DNA from: Paralimibaculum aggregatum
GTDB lineage: Bacteria > Pseudomonadota > Alphaproteobacteria > Rhodobacterales > Rhodobacteraceae
DNA: 64,000 nucleotides
Direction: 5' to 3'
NCBI RefSeq assembly: GCF_030270585.1
Contig: NZ_BSYI01000018.1
Coordinates: forward strand, 25,573 to 89,572
Positions 19,668-30,433 of the stretch are shown one piece after another (positions within the stretch are counted from its first letter, which is position 1; the number at the start of each line of letters is the position of its first letter). The notes under the pieces were generated by a model, which worked only from the letters and a program-made list of their open reading frames with translations, was not told where the DNA came from and did not search any database. Position numbers and translations under genes: made by a program.

Positions 19668-20237
19668 ATGACCGCACCGCTTTCGCTCGAACTCGCCGCC
19701 GAGATCCGCGCGTTCTGGATCGACCGCGTCGGCCCGGCCGGCTGGTACGCCGTGGATGCCGACCTCGACGCGGAAATCCGCGACCGCTTCGCCGGCCCCT
19801 GGGAAGTGGCACGGGCCGGCGGCGCGCGCGCCTGGCTGACACTGGCGGAGGACACGCTGGCGCTGCTGATCCTGCTCGACCAGTTCCCGCGGAACATGTT
19901 CCGCGGCACGGCACGCGCCTTCGCCTCCGACGGCGCCGCCCGCGCCGCGGCGATCTTCGCCGTCGATCTCGGCCACGACCTCCGCGTGCCGGAGCCCGAG
20001 CGGCAGTTCTTCTACCTGCCGCTGATGCACTCGGAATCGCTCACCCATCAGGAGCGCTGCCTACGGCTCGTCCTGATGCGCATGCCGGAAGCGGGCGCCG
20101 AGAACCGCATCCACGGCTTCAAGCACCGCGACGTGATCCGCCGCTTCGGGCGCTTCCCGAGCCGCAATGCCGCCCTCGGCCGCCGCGACACCGACGAGGA
20201 GCGCGCCTATCGCGCGGCCGGCGGCTACATGGGCTGA
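19668..20237 (+). CDS. DUF924-family protein
   Basis: 189 residues. The family signature is complete: IRAFWIDRVGPAGWYAVDADLDAEIRDRF, LALLILLDQFPRNMFRGTARAFASD, FFYLPLMHSESLTHQERC and, at the end, HRDVIRRFGRFPSRNAALGR. The fold is an all-helical, TPR-like bundle; a histidine-rich set (H in MHSE, FKHRD) hints at an enzyme, but no activity has been assigned. It begins 4 bp after the MFS stop and ends 13 bp inside the convergent methyltransferase gene. Confidence 0.9.
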   Translation: MTAPLSLELAAEIRAFWIDRVGPAGWYAVDADLDAEIRDRFAGPWEVARAGGARAWLTLAEDTLALLILLDQFPRNMFRGTARAFASDGAARAAAIFAVDLGHDLRVPEPERQFFYLPLMHSESLTHQERCLRLVLMRMPEAGAENRIHGFKHRDVIRRFGRFPSRNAALGRRDTDEERAYRAAGGYMG

Positions 20238-21019
20238 GCCGGTTTCGTCACCTCGAAGACGAAGCGCTGCGAGGCGAAGAAATAGCGCCCCGCCGCGTCG
20301 AGCGCCGCCAGCTCGGCGGCCCAGGCCTCGATCTCGGCGGTCCGCATGCTCCCCTCGCGGCGCAGATAGCCGGCGATGAAGCCCGCCATCCCCTGGCTGT
20401 AGGCGCCCTCCTCGAAACGCAGGTTCAGCAGCGGAAAGGCCGACACGCCCGCCACCGCCAGCCCCGCAGCGCTGAGCCGCGGCGCGAGATGGCGCGGCAG
20501 CCGCGGATCGGCGCAATGCCCCTCCCAGAGCTTCAGCGCCCGCGCCATGCGTGCGGGATGATCGGAATGCCAGATCACCGCGTCCCAGTCGGTGGCGATC
20601 ACGAGGCCGCGCCCGCCCGGGGCCAGCACGCGCGCGAGCTCGCCGCAGAAGGCGTCGATATCCGGCAGGTATTCCGCGACCTGCGTGCTCACCACGACGT
20701 CATAGGCGCCGTCAGCCTCGTCGAGCGCCTGCGCGTCGCCGCGGCCATAGGAGAGCCAGGGCACCGTTGCCCGCGCGCTCGCGCGCGCGAGCAGCGTCTC
20801 GGAAATGTCGATGCCGCGCACCCGGCCCCCGGACCCCACGACCCCGGCCATCGCCTCGGCGAGAAAGCCCGGGCCGGAGCCGATATCGAGCACCCGCTCG
20901 CCCGGTCGGAGCGCCAGGCGCCGCAACGTGTCCGCGCGCTGCGCGACGATATCCGCGCCGGAATAGACCCGCTCGAGCCGCTCCGCCGCCCGTTCGTTGA
21001 AATCGAGCCCCTCGGCCAC
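20225..21019 (-). CDS. Class I SAM-dependent methyltransferase (UbiE/ArsM-like fold)
   Basis: 264 residues. Motif I is RVLDIGSGPGFLAEAMAG, then VRGIDISETLLARA, GDAQALDEADGAYDVVVSTQVAEYL and ELARVLAPGGRGLVIATDWD. The sequence runs MAEGLDFNERAAERLERVYSGADIVAQR from a GTG start at 21019, chosen because GGAGGGGG lies just upstream. The ATG at 21082 would overlap the preceding gene by 41 bp. Shares its 3' end with the convergent DUF924 gene. Substrate unknown; the family includes quinone and natural-product methylases. Confidence 0.8.
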   Translation of the reverse strand: MAEGLDFNERAAERLERVYSGADIVAQRADTLRRLALRPGERVLDIGSGPGFLAEAMAGVVGSGGRVRGIDISETLLARASARATVPWLSYGRGDAQALDEADGAYDVVVSTQVAEYLPDIDAFCGELARVLAPGGRGLVIATDWDAVIWHSDHPARMARALKLWEGHCADPRLPRHLAPRLSAAGLAVAGVSAFPLLNLRFEEGAYSQGMAGFIAGYLRREGSMRTAEIEAWAAELAALDAAGRYFFASQRFVFEVTKPAQPM

Positions 21020-21041
21020 CCTGCCCCCTCCGTGTGCCGCC

Positions 21042-21410
21042 TCAGCCGTAGAAGAATTCTTCCCGGACGATCTTTCCGTCACGCACCGTGTAGATCGCTA
21101 TCTCCTTCATCGCGTGCCGCTCCCCGGACTCGCGATTGGTCGCGTCGGCGGTGAAGATCACGCCGAACCGGTCGGGCCCGTGCGGATACGGCCCGTCGGC
21201 GGTGCTCTCATGCACCTCCATCGCGGACTCCCACCATGCATGCTTGCCGCGGATCGCCTCGAGGCCCTGCGCCTCGCGGCCCTGCCCCATGTCCATCGCC
21301 TCGACCGAGACGGCGTCCTCGGCATAGAGCGCGGCGAGGCCCTCGGCCTCGGTTCCGTTGCGGCAATGGGCGACCAGCGCCTCGCCGATGCGTTTCAGCT
21401 CGTCGGTCAT
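21042..21410 (-). CDS. SnoaL/NTF2-like protein
   Basis: 122 residues, cone-shaped alpha+beta barrel fold of the SnoaL-like family. Recognised from LKRIGEALVAHCRNGTEAEGLAALYAEDAVSVEA, the GLEAIRGKHAWWESAMEV middle and the end EIAIYTVRDGKIVREEFFYG. Members are isomerases, hydrolases or binding proteins, so no substrate is offered. The ATG at 21410 has GGGAGGATCGC upstream. 22 bp precede the methyltransferase gene, so the two are likely co-transcribed. Confidence 0.82.
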   Translation of the reverse strand: MTDELKRIGEALVAHCRNGTEAEGLAALYAEDAVSVEAMDMGQGREAQGLEAIRGKHAWWESAMEVHESTADGPYPHGPDRFGVIFTADATNRESGERHAMKEIAIYTVRDGKIVREEFFYG

Positions 21411-21554
21411 GCGATCCTCCCAGATGATGAGAACATTTTTAGAACACATGGATCGATTCGGCAAGCGGCCGGTGCGCGGGAGACCCGTCCCGTCCCTCGA
21501 CAACCGGGCGATGGAGGCGCAGGATCGGCCGATCCCCGATGACGGGAGGAGCCC

Positions 21555-21713
21555 ATGCGACACGCCGACAGACATCCCCGCAGGCTGCTGGCCGCAGCGC
21601 TGGCGGCTGCGCTCGCCGCCTGCAGCGCCCTGCCGCCGCCGGGCCCTGCGCCGGAGGCCCTGCCCTTCGCCGAGACCAGCACCGCCGATCACCTCTCGGG
21701 CGCCAGCGAGTAG
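21555..21713 (+). CDS. Small lipoprotein, 52 residues
   Basis: A short gene with a strong ribosome site (GGGAGGAGCCC) 0-2 nt before the ATG at 21555. The peptide starts MRHADRHPRRLLAAALAAALAAC, a basic n-region, an alanine/leucine core and a lipobox LAAC with the lipidated cysteine at residue 23. The mature part is about 30 residues, proline-rich then acidic (SALPPPGPAPEALPFAE). It ends at TAG 21711-21713. It lies alone on the plus strand beside the disrupted VPLPA-CTERM gene. Small entericidin-like lipoproteins look like this, but no family is recognised. Confidence 0.6.
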   Translation: MRHADRHPRRLLAAALAAALAACSALPPPGPAPEALPFAETSTADHLSGASE

Positions 21714-22381
21714 CGCCGGTGCCCGGGCGGCGCGGCGGTGGAGCAGGCCGAGCCCGCCGAGCCCGGTCAGCAGCAGCACTGCGCCCGCCGGCAGCGGCAT
21801 ATCGGCTGCCGGCTCGCCCTCGACGACGAAGCGCAGGTTCGCGGCCCCGTTCTGCCAGTTCCCGTCAAGCGTGTAGAAGAAGCTCGGCGACCCAATCTCG
21901 GCGTTGTTGCTCGGCATGTAGCCGAGTCCGTCGGCTCCGAACGCGCCGTCCGTGCGGTCGGTATCCGCCCCGAAGATCAGCGCGTAGAAGCCCGGGTCCA
22001 GCGTGACCGAGAGGGGGTGCTGATATCCCCGCTTGCGCCGGAGGCGAGCGGCAGTTCGAAGCTCTGCCCGAAAAGGGCGATGCCCGGCGCGTCGATATCC
22101 ATCGGATCGGCGAAGTCCGGCAATGCACCGGCTGACGGAAGCGCGACGATCGCGGCGAACAGGCTGCCGTAAGACCGCCCGACATGCCCCCCGACCGCGG
22201 TGACCCGCGTGCGCTCGGAGATCGAGAACCGCGCGCCGAGGTACTGATCGCTCAGGCCTGACCCCGAGTTCTGCCCGGTTGGCCCGAGCGACGCGGTCTC
22301 GAGGATCGTCGCGGCCGGCGCGGCCGAGGCCAGCAACAGGGCGGCCGCGGCTGCCGCAGCCAGAGTGGGTCTGAAAGACAT
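21689..22381 (-). pseudogene. VPLPA-CTERM (exosortase-sorted) surface protein, frameshifted
   Basis: The start (ATG 22381, GGGGGAG upstream) gives MSFRPTLAAAAAAALLLASAAPA, a signal peptide, then a beta-rich domain that reads well to ELPLASGASGDISTP near 22018. The frame then leaves the family, while the next frame carries on with LSVTLDPGFYALIFGAD and ends in a sorting signal MPLPAGAVLLLTGLGGLGLL plus HRR (about 21729-21800), the Rhodobacterales VPLPA-CTERM type. One extra G in the G5 run at 22013-22017 joins the two halves. No stop follows the sorting signal in that frame; a second shift would give a stop at 21689. It could be decay, phase variation or sequence error. Confidence 0.7.
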
Positions 22382-22441
22382 CACTGAAGCTCCCCCAAGA
22401 GCAATGCAGCGAGCCCAACCGATGGTATCTCTATCGCAACG

Positions 22442-22470
22442 AAAAAGGGCCCCGCCGAGGCAGGGCCCTT
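22442..22470 (-). terminator. Intrinsic terminator after ftsH
   Basis: AAGGGCCC (22445-22452) pairs perfectly with GGGCCCTT (22463-22470) over a 10-nt loop, and a run of T follows on the minus strand (five A at 22442-22446 on plus). It lies 21 bp beyond the ftsH stop. Confidence 0.85.
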
Positions 22471-22491
22471 CAAACTCCGCCGGGTCCGGGC

Positions 22492-24411
<1,920 letters not shown>

Positions 24412-24473
24412 GTGTTTTCTCCCGCTGGTGGCAAGATGCACGGCCCGTCGTGTCACCGCCGTGGCCTCAGACT

Positions 24474-24479
24474 ATCATA
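24474..24479 (-). promoter_or_regulatory. Candidate -10 element for ftsH
   Basis: TATGAT on the minus strand, about 63 nt upstream of the TTG start. 17 bp further upstream is CCTTAA, a poor match to either the housekeeping or the heat-shock -35. A perfect 5-bp inverted repeat (GGTGC/GCACC) lies between them. Confidence 0.35.
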
Positions 24480-24496
24480 ATTGGTGCAGGCACCGG

Positions 24497-25855
24497 TTAA
24501 GGGCAAGCGCTGCGACGAAAGGGCAGACCCTGGGCGCGGCGGCATCCCTGCGCGAGCAGATCGGCGATCGCGGGCCCGGCTCCGCCATGGTCCGGTGCGG
24601 TATACCCCGCCGTCGGCGCGGCGAGAAGGCCCGGCGCGCCCCAGAGCGCCGGCTGCACGCGGCGGAGCGCCACAGGGGCCGCCCGGAAGGGCACGGGCGC
24701 GGTCCATTCGCCGGACCGCTCGGCGGCACGGAGCGCGGCGAGGCCCGGCGCGCCGAGCGGGCCGAGCATGGTGCCCGGGGGGCCCGCTGCCTCCGCCCGC
24801 CAGCGGCCGTCCCAGACCGCGCCTGAGACGAGCGCCACCGGGGCCGCCGCCGCCGCCGCCTCGCGCCAGATCGTCAGGCTGTCGCCGTCCGCCCGCCAGC
24901 AGCAGCCGGCCAGCGTCCCCTCCGCCGGGCCGGGGAGCGCCGTGAGGATGCGCTCGAGCGCCTCCTGGCGCGGGCGATACGCGGCTCCGCCGATGCCGCA
25001 GAGGCTGTCCGCCAGCACGCGGAAGGCGGTGTCGGCCCGGGCCGCGGCGAGCCTTGCGCCGTCATGCACCACCTCGCCGAGCGGGCCGAGCCGGCGCGCC
25101 TCGAGCGCCAGCGCCGCCGCGGCATCCTCCAGCACCAGCCGCTGCTCGCCGAGCCGCGCCGCCGTGGCCGCCAGCCCCTCCGCCCCGATCCCCAGCGGTG
25201 CCAGCAGGGCCAGCGCCTGCCGCGCGCGCACCCGCTCGAAACGCGGGTCGTCGTTGGAGGGATCCTCCGCCCAGCCGATGCCGCGGGCACGCAGCAGGTC
25301 GCGCAGCGCCTCGCGCCGGAGCCCGAGGCACGGCCGCAGCCAGCGCGTGCCGGCGACCTCTGCCGCCGGGGCCAGCGCCGCCAGCCCGTCGAGCCCGGAG
25401 CCGCGGGCAAGGCGCAGGAGCAGCGTCTCCGCCCGATCCTCCAGGGTATGGCCGGTGAGCACCGCGGCAAGCCCCTCGCGCGCCGCCCAGGCCCCGAGGA
25501 GCCGTTGCCGCGCCGCCCGCGCCGCCGCCTGCAGATTGCCGCGGCCGGGGGCATCGTCCCATCTGAGCACGGTGTGGGAAATGCCGAGCGTGGCCGCCAG
25601 CCGCCCGGCAGCGGCGGCCTCGGCACCGCTTTCCGGGCGCAGCCCGTGATCCACCGTGGCGGCGGCGAGGCGATGGCCGGAGCCCCTCGCCCAGTCCGCC
25701 GCCAGCACCGTCAGCGCCGCCGAATCGCCGCCGCCCGAGAGCGCGATGCCGAGCCCGGCCGGCGCCGGCGGCGCGAGCCGGTCCATCGTCGCGGAGAAGG
25801 CCCGGGCCGTCGCGGCCGGATCAGCCGCAGGTGCGGGCGACCCGGCCGCGGTCAT
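24497..25855 (-). CDS. tilS: tRNA(Ile)-lysidine synthase
   Basis: 452 residues. It converts C34 of the CAU-anticodon isoleucine tRNA to lysidine. The PP-loop SGGGDS is at 40-45 (SGGxDS), with ATVDHGLRPESGAEA and TGHTLEDRAETLLLRLARGSGLDGL following, and GWAEDPSNDDPRFERVRAR before the C-terminal domain. Alanine-rich, as is usual in high-GC relatives. The ATG at 25855 is 6 bp past the cpoB stop; in alphaproteobacteria tilS and ftsH commonly end the tol-pal block, as here. Confidence 0.93.
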   Translation of the reverse strand: MTAAGSPAPAADPAATARAFSATMDRLAPPAPAGLGIALSGGGDSAALTVLAADWARGSGHRLAAATVDHGLRPESGAEAAAAGRLAATLGISHTVLRWDDAPGRGNLQAAARAARQRLLGAWAAREGLAAVLTGHTLEDRAETLLLRLARGSGLDGLAALAPAAEVAGTRWLRPCLGLRREALRDLLRARGIGWAEDPSNDDPRFERVRARQALALLAPLGIGAEGLAATAARLGEQRLVLEDAAAALALEARRLGPLGEVVHDGARLAAARADTAFRVLADSLCGIGGAAYRPRQEALERILTALPGPAEGTLAGCCWRADGDSLTIWREAAAAAAPVALVSGAVWDGRWRAEAAGPPGTMLGPLGAPGLAALRAAERSGEWTAPVPFRAAPVALRRVQPALWGAPGLLAAPTAGYTAPDHGGAGPAIADLLAQGCRRAQGLPFRRSACP

Positions 25856-25861
25856 CGCCGG

Positions 25862-26740
25862 TCAGGACCCGCAGGCGAGGCTGTCGCGCTCCGCATCCGC
25901 GGCATTGATCATCTCCCGGTCGTTCGGGAACTGGTTGCGCACCTCGCGCAGTGTCAGGCAGGCCTCGGAGACCTGCCCGAGCCGGCCGAGCGTGACGCCG
26001 AGCTGCAGCAGGTTGCGGGCGGCCAGCGGCCCCTGCCGGTCGGTGTTGTAGCCCGCGAGATGGCGCCGCGCTGCCTCGGCGAAGCTGCCGCGCACGAAGT
26101 TGCTCCGCCCGAGCCAGAACTGCGCCTCCGCCGCCTCCGCGCGGCCGGGGTTCTCGGCGAGATAGCGCTCGAGCCGCCCCTCGCCCTGGTCGAAGCGGCC
26201 CTGCTGGATATCGGCGATCGCGAGGTCGAGATCGGTGCGCCCGCCGCCGCCGGCGCCGGTCCGCGGCGCCGGGGCCACGGGCACGGGCGCCGGCGCCGGG
26301 GCCGCCGCCTGGCGCTGCCCGCCGAGCGGCTGCGGCGGCGCCAGGCTGCCGACATCGCCGCCCTCGAGCTCGGTCAGGCGGAAATCGATGTCGCCGAAGC
26401 GCCGCCCGGCATCCTCGGCGATCTGGCGCTGCTGGAACTCGAGCTGCTCGACGATGCCGGTGAGCCGGCCCAGCTCCGCCTCCAGCCGGTCGAGCCGCAC
26501 CAGCGCCTCGCCGCCGCCGGCACTGCCGCCGCCGCCGGTACGCGGGGCCGGGGCGCCGCCGTCGAGCGCCTGGAGCCGCGCCCGGATATCGGCCATCTCG
26601 GCGTCGAGAATGCCGAGCCGGTAGCGCAGATCCTGCACCGTGTCGCCGCTGCCGGTCCATTGCTGGGCGCCGGCGGGCAGAGCCGCCAGCATCCCGATCA
26701 CGACCAGACCTGCGGCGCGTGCGAAAACCCCGGCCCCCAT
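25862..26740 (-). CDS. cpoB: Tol-Pal system protein CpoB (YbgF)
   Basis: 292 residues, periplasmic. Signal peptide up to PAGAQQ (about residue 26), a coiled-coil trimerisation region (about 33-125, DLRYRLGILDAEMADIRARLQAL and RLEAELGRLTGIVEQLEFQQRQIAE), an alanine/proline linker, then a tetratricopeptide domain from about 175 (DLAIADIQQGRFDQGEGRL, EAQFWLGRSNFVRGSF). It coordinates outer-membrane constriction with PBP1B in E. coli. It lies 3 bp after pal; the gene order pal-cpoB is the standard one. Confidence 0.92.
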   Translation of the reverse strand: MGAGVFARAAGLVVIGMLAALPAGAQQWTGSGDTVQDLRYRLGILDAEMADIRARLQALDGGAPAPRTGGGGSAGGGEALVRLDRLEAELGRLTGIVEQLEFQQRQIAEDAGRRFGDIDFRLTELEGGDVGSLAPPQPLGGQRQAAAPAPAPVPVAPAPRTGAGGGGRTDLDLAIADIQQGRFDQGEGRLERYLAENPGRAEAAEAQFWLGRSNFVRGSFAEAARRHLAGYNTDRQGPLAARNLLQLGVTLGRLGQVSEACLTLREVRNQFPNDREMINAADAERDSLACGS

Positions 26741-26743
26741 GGC

Positions 26744-27268
26744 TCAGCTCCCGGCCGCTTTGGTGACGACGCTGACGCTGCGGCGGTTCTGCGACCAGCA
26801 GCTCTCGTCGGAGCAGAGCGCCACCGGGCGCTCCTTGCCGTAGCTCACGCTCGAGAGCCGGCCCGGCGCCACGCCCTGGCTGATCAGGAAGCTGCGCACG
26901 GCATTGGCGCGGCGCGCGCCGAGGCCGAGGTTGTATTCCCGCGTGCCGCGCTCGTCGGCATGGCCCTCGATCACGGCGGTGGCGCCGGGGTTCTGCGCCA
27001 GCCAGGCGGCCTGCCTGACCAGCGTCGCCTGCGCCGGGGCATCGAGATCGTGCCGGTCGGTGTCGAAGAACACCCGGTCGCCCACCACCACGTTGAAGTA
27101 CTCGACGGAGGTGATGTCGGAAATGCCGCCCGCGCCCGCCGTCGGGTCGCCGCCGCCGGCACCGCTGCCGGTTGCGGGACCCGCCTCGTCCGAGCTCGAA
27201 CACGCGGCCAATGACGCCAGGGCCGCGGCCATTACCAGTCTCGTGAAAGTCTTCCGGTGCGTCGCCAT
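26744..27268 (-). CDS. pal: Peptidoglycan-associated lipoprotein
   Basis: 174 residues. Lipobox SLAAC puts the lipidated cysteine at residue 23. After a glycine/serine-rich linker comes the OmpA-like peptidoglycan-binding domain: RVFFDTDRHDLDAPAQATLVRQAAWL, VIEGHADERGTREYNLGLGARRANAVRSFLI and a C-terminal YGKERPVAL. It anchors the outer membrane to the wall and to TolB. Start at 27268 (MATHRKTFTR), with GGCAGGACAG upstream. Confidence 0.95.
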   Translation of the reverse strand: MATHRKTFTRLVMAAALASLAACSSSDEAGPATGSGAGGGDPTAGAGGISDITSVEYFNVVVGDRVFFDTDRHDLDAPAQATLVRQAAWLAQNPGATAVIEGHADERGTREYNLGLGARRANAVRSFLISQGVAPGRLSSVSYGKERPVALCSDESCWSQNRRSVSVVTKAAGS

Positions 27269-27417
27269 GACTGTCCTGCCTCTCAGGGATTCAGTTGGGA
27301 TTGCAGTTCTTGTCTCTCGTTCAGGCCCGCCCCGCTGGCCCCCGTCTCCCGCGCCGCGCAGTATCCCTGCGCAGCCGCCGGGCCGCAAGGGCGCCCGATG
27401 GCGGGCCCAGTCACCGC

Positions 27418-28755
27418 TCAGGGCAAGAGCGCCGACCACGCGGGGTCGGAGGCGGCGTTCGGGGTGGGGACGGGCCGCAGGTTGCGCCCGCTGACATCGA
27501 TCGACATCAGCCGCGGCGCGCCGTTCTGCCCGGGGCTCTCCTGCATGAAGGCGATGACGCGGCCGTTCGGCGAGAAGCTCGGCCCCTCGACGAGGAAGCC
27601 GGCGGCGAGCAGCCGCTCTTCCGAGCCGTCGGCCCGCATCACGCCGATGTTGAAGCGCCCGCCCTGGATCTTGGTGAAGGCGATCAGGTCGCCCCGCGGC
27701 GACCAGACCGGCGTGCCGTAGCTGCCTTGGCCGAAGCTGATCCGCTGCGCCGGGCCGCCGATCGACGACATCACGTAGAGCTGCTGGCTGCCGCCGCGAT
27801 CCGACTCGAAGACGATCCGGTTGCCGTCCGGCGAGAAGGAGGGCGCGGTGTCGATGCCGGGATGCCGGGTCAGCCGGCGCAGCTGGCGCCCGCCCAGCGT
27901 CAGCACGTAGAGATCGGTGTTGCCCTCGAGCGAGAGCGACAGCGCGACCTCCGTGCCCGCCGGCGAGAACCGCGGCGCGAAGCTCATGCCGGGAAAGTTG
28001 CCGAGCCGCTCGCGCGCGCCGGTGGCGATCTCCTGCATCCAGATCTCCGGCTGCCCGCGATCATAGGAGATGTAGAGCACGCGGCGGGAATCGGGGGAGA
28101 TCCGCGGCGTCAGCACCAGCCCATCGGCGCCGGTGAGATAGCGAACATTGGCGCCGTCCTGGTCCATCAGCGCGATGCGCTTGCGCCGGCTGCCCTTCGG
28201 CCCGGTCTCGTCGACGAAGGCGATGCGGCTGTCGAAATAGCCGCCCTCGCCGGTCAGCGCGGTGTAGACCTGATCGGCCACCTTGTGCGCGAGCCGGCGG
28301 CGCGCCTCCTGGTCGGCCAGCAGCTGCAGCCCGGCGAGCTCGGTCTCGGCCACCGTGTCGAAGATGCGGAACTGCACCTGCACCCGGCCGTCGGCGGCGC
28401 GCATCACCCGGCCCGTCACCAGCGCCTGCGCGTCGATGGCGCGCCAGTTGGCATAGGTCGGCACCGTGTCGAAGGGCAGCGACGCCTCGATGAAGGCGGC
28501 CGGCGAAATCAGCCCGAACAGCCCGGAGCGCTCCAGATCGGCCTCCAGCACCTGGTCGATCTCGGCGGCGACCGCGGCCAGGCCATCCCCGGCGGCGAAG
28601 GGCATCAGCGCCGTCGGCAGCGGCGCGAACTCCGCGCCCTCGATGCGCAGCTGCAGCGGCGGCGCCTGCGCCGCGGCCGGGCCGGCAGGCACCAGCCCCG
28701 TGGCGATGAGCGAGAGGAGGAGTGCGGCGCCCGCACGGGCAAGGAGATGTCTCAT
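27418..28755 (-). CDS. tolB: Tol-Pal system beta-propeller protein TolB
   Basis: 445 residues, periplasmic. Signal peptide ends at PAGPAAAQA (about residue 30). The N-terminal anticodon-binding-like domain (35-165) is followed by a six-blade propeller with the repeated [12 protein letters not shown] / [13 protein letters not shown] / [14 protein letters not shown] motif. It binds Pal and TolA. Its ATG overlaps the tolA stop (ATGA, 28752-28755). Confidence 0.96.
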   Translation of the reverse strand: MRHLLARAGAALLLSLIATGLVPAGPAAAQAPPLQLRIEGAEFAPLPTALMPFAAGDGLAAVAAEIDQVLEADLERSGLFGLISPAAFIEASLPFDTVPTYANWRAIDAQALVTGRVMRAADGRVQVQFRIFDTVAETELAGLQLLADQEARRRLAHKVADQVYTALTGEGGYFDSRIAFVDETGPKGSRRKRIALMDQDGANVRYLTGADGLVLTPRISPDSRRVLYISYDRGQPEIWMQEIATGARERLGNFPGMSFAPRFSPAGTEVALSLSLEGNTDLYVLTLGGRQLRRLTRHPGIDTAPSFSPDGNRIVFESDRGGSQQLYVMSSIGGPAQRISFGQGSYGTPVWSPRGDLIAFTKIQGGRFNIGVMRADGSEERLLAAGFLVEGPSFSPNGRVIAFMQESPGQNGAPRLMSIDVSGRNLRPVPTPNAASDPAWSALLP

Positions 28756-29960
28756 GAGCTGAATCCGGCTCCATGGGGAGTGAATGTCACGTGGATGCGC
28801 TGCCAGGCGGAGAACTTCTCCCTCGGCAGCTTGGCGAAGACCCGGCCCTGGCTCGCTGCCCGGATCAGCGCGCGCCGGCCGGCCTGGAACAGCGCCCGCT
28901 GCGCGCCCTGGTCGCCGCCGCGGGCCTCGACGAGCTCGGGCCCCTCGACGATGCTGCCCGCCGGGTCGAGCGCGATCGCCACCGTCACCTCGAGGCTGCG
29001 GTCGGCGCGGCTGCCGGCATAGGTGAAGTATTGCTGGATGCCGAGCCGCAGCGCGTCCTTCTCGCCGCGGCTGACCTGGCTGGCGAAACGGCTGGCGCCG
29101 GCGGCCCGCGGCGGCGTCGGCTCGGCGGCCTGGCGGGCAGCAGGCTCGGGCGCCGGCTCCGGCGAGGGTTCCGGCGTCGCCGCGGCCTGGCGGGTCTCCT
29201 GCGAGGCGGCGGAGGCGGCGGCGACCTCGGCCGGGCGTGCCACCGGCAGCCGGGCCTCGCGCGGCGCCGGGCCTTCCGGCGCCTCCGGTTCCTGCGCGAC
29301 CTCGGCCTCCGGGGTCTCGGTCTCGTCCGGTTCGGGCTCCGGCGCCTCGGCCTCGGCGGGCGCAGGCTCCGGATCCGGCGGGCGCTCGGGCCGTGCACCT
29401 GGCACCGGCACGGGGCGCGAGGCAAGCGGCTGCACCGGCTCGGTGGCGGGCGGGCTCTCGGGCACCGGCGCCTCGGCCGGCGGGGCATCGGGCACCGGGA
29501 TCTCGGCGATCGAGGGGCGCACGGCCTCGGTCGGCACCGTGGTCGGCGGCGGCGGGCTGGCCAGCACGGGCAGGTCGGGGCGCGGATCGGGGGGCGCCGC
29601 GGCCACGGGCCCGAGCTCGCCCCGCTCCGGTGCGGTCTCTGCCGGCGGCGCGGGCTGCAGCGGCGGGGTCTCCGCCAGCTCGGGCGCCACCGGCCCATCC
29701 GGCGCATCGGAGGGGCGCACCGGGGCGGCGGAGAGCATCGCGTCGAAATCGGCGCCGTCGATGACCGAAACCTCCGCCGTGATGAACTGGGCCGGCTCCT
29801 CGCGCGCGGCGAAGAGCGGGCCCACCAGGACCGCCAGGAGGAGCCCCAGATGCAGCGCGCCCGAGGCGATCAGCCCCTCGCGCATGCCGCCGGCACCGGT
29901 CTCCACGAGATCCGCCTCCGTGCCGGTCTTCCCGGCGGCCTGACGCCTGGCGCGACGCAT
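28752..29960 (-). CDS. tolA: Tol-Pal system protein TolA
   Basis: 402 residues. N-terminal membrane helix near residues 32-48 ([17 protein letters not shown]), then about 240 residues of proline/glutamate/alanine-rich sequence in place of the long helical KA repeat of E. coli TolA, and a compact C-terminal domain from about 300 ([22 protein letters not shown] to [14 protein letters not shown]). It links the inner-membrane TolQR motor to TolB/Pal. The ATG at 29960 overlaps the tolR stop by one base; a GTG three bases earlier is the alternative. Confidence 0.9.
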   Translation of the reverse strand: MRRARRQAAGKTGTEADLVETGAGGMREGLIASGALHLGLLLAVLVGPLFAAREEPAQFITAEVSVIDGADFDAMLSAAPVRPSDAPDGPVAPELAETPPLQPAPPAETAPERGELGPVAAAPPDPRPDLPVLASPPPPTTVPTEAVRPSIAEIPVPDAPPAEAPVPESPPATEPVQPLASRPVPVPGARPERPPDPEPAPAEAEAPEPEPDETETPEAEVAQEPEAPEGPAPREARLPVARPAEVAAASAASQETRQAAATPEPSPEPAPEPAARQAAEPTPPRAAGASRFASQVSRGEKDALRLGIQQYFTYAGSRADRSLEVTVAIALDPAGSIVEGPELVEARGGDQGAQRALFQAGRRALIRAASQGRVFAKLPREKFSAWQRIHVTFTPHGAGFSS

Positions 29961-30433
29961 CACCCCGCGTCCTCTCCCTCCGGCAGCCCCCCTGCCGGCT
30001 GGTCGTGCACGAAGGTGATCTTGAGGAAGCCCGCGCGGTTCAGCTCGGCGATCAGCCAGGAGACCCGGCCATAGTCGATCCCCGCATCGGCGCGGAGATA
30101 GATCGTGTCGTCCTCGCGGGCGGCGCGGATCGCGGCGAGCTTGGGCAGCAGCTCGGCCACCGGCACCGGCTGGTTCTGGATCGAGAAGCCGCCGCCGGCA
30201 TCGACCGTCACGGTGAGTGGCTCCTCCTGCGCATTGGGCAGCGGCGGGGCGTTGGTCTCGGGCAGCTCCACCGCGACGCCGACGGTCAGCAGCGGCGCCG
30301 CCACCATGAAGATGATCAGCAGCACCAGCATCACGTCGACGAAGGGCGTGACGTTGATCTCGGACATCGGGCGCAGCCCCTGGCCCTGCCCGCGGGTGCG
30401 GGCGCCGCGCGCCTGGCCGACGCCGGCCCCCAT
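29960..30433 (-). CDS. tolR: Tol-Pal system protein TolR
   Basis: 157 residues, ExbD/TolR family. The only membrane helix (about 24-44) carries the proton-path aspartate in [22 protein letters not shown]. The periplasmic domain has [27 protein letters not shown] and the C-terminal [17 protein letters not shown]. It forms the proton-driven motor with TolQ. One-base overlaps with both tolQ and tolA. Confidence 0.95.
   Translation of the reverse strand: MGAGVGQARGARTRGQGQGLRPMSEINVTPFVDVMLVLLIIFMVAAPLLTVGVAVELPETNAPPLPNAQEEPLTVTVDAGGGFSIQNQPVPVAELLPKLAAIRAAREDDTIYLRADAGIDYGRVSWLIAELNRAGFLKITFVHDQPAGGLPEGEDAG

Noticed and set aside
21042..22418. A 458-residue fusion of the VPLPA-CTERM tail with the SnoaL-like protein
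   Set aside because: The frame is open only because no stop occurs in GC-rich sequence; the SnoaL-like gene has its own start and ribosome site at 21410.
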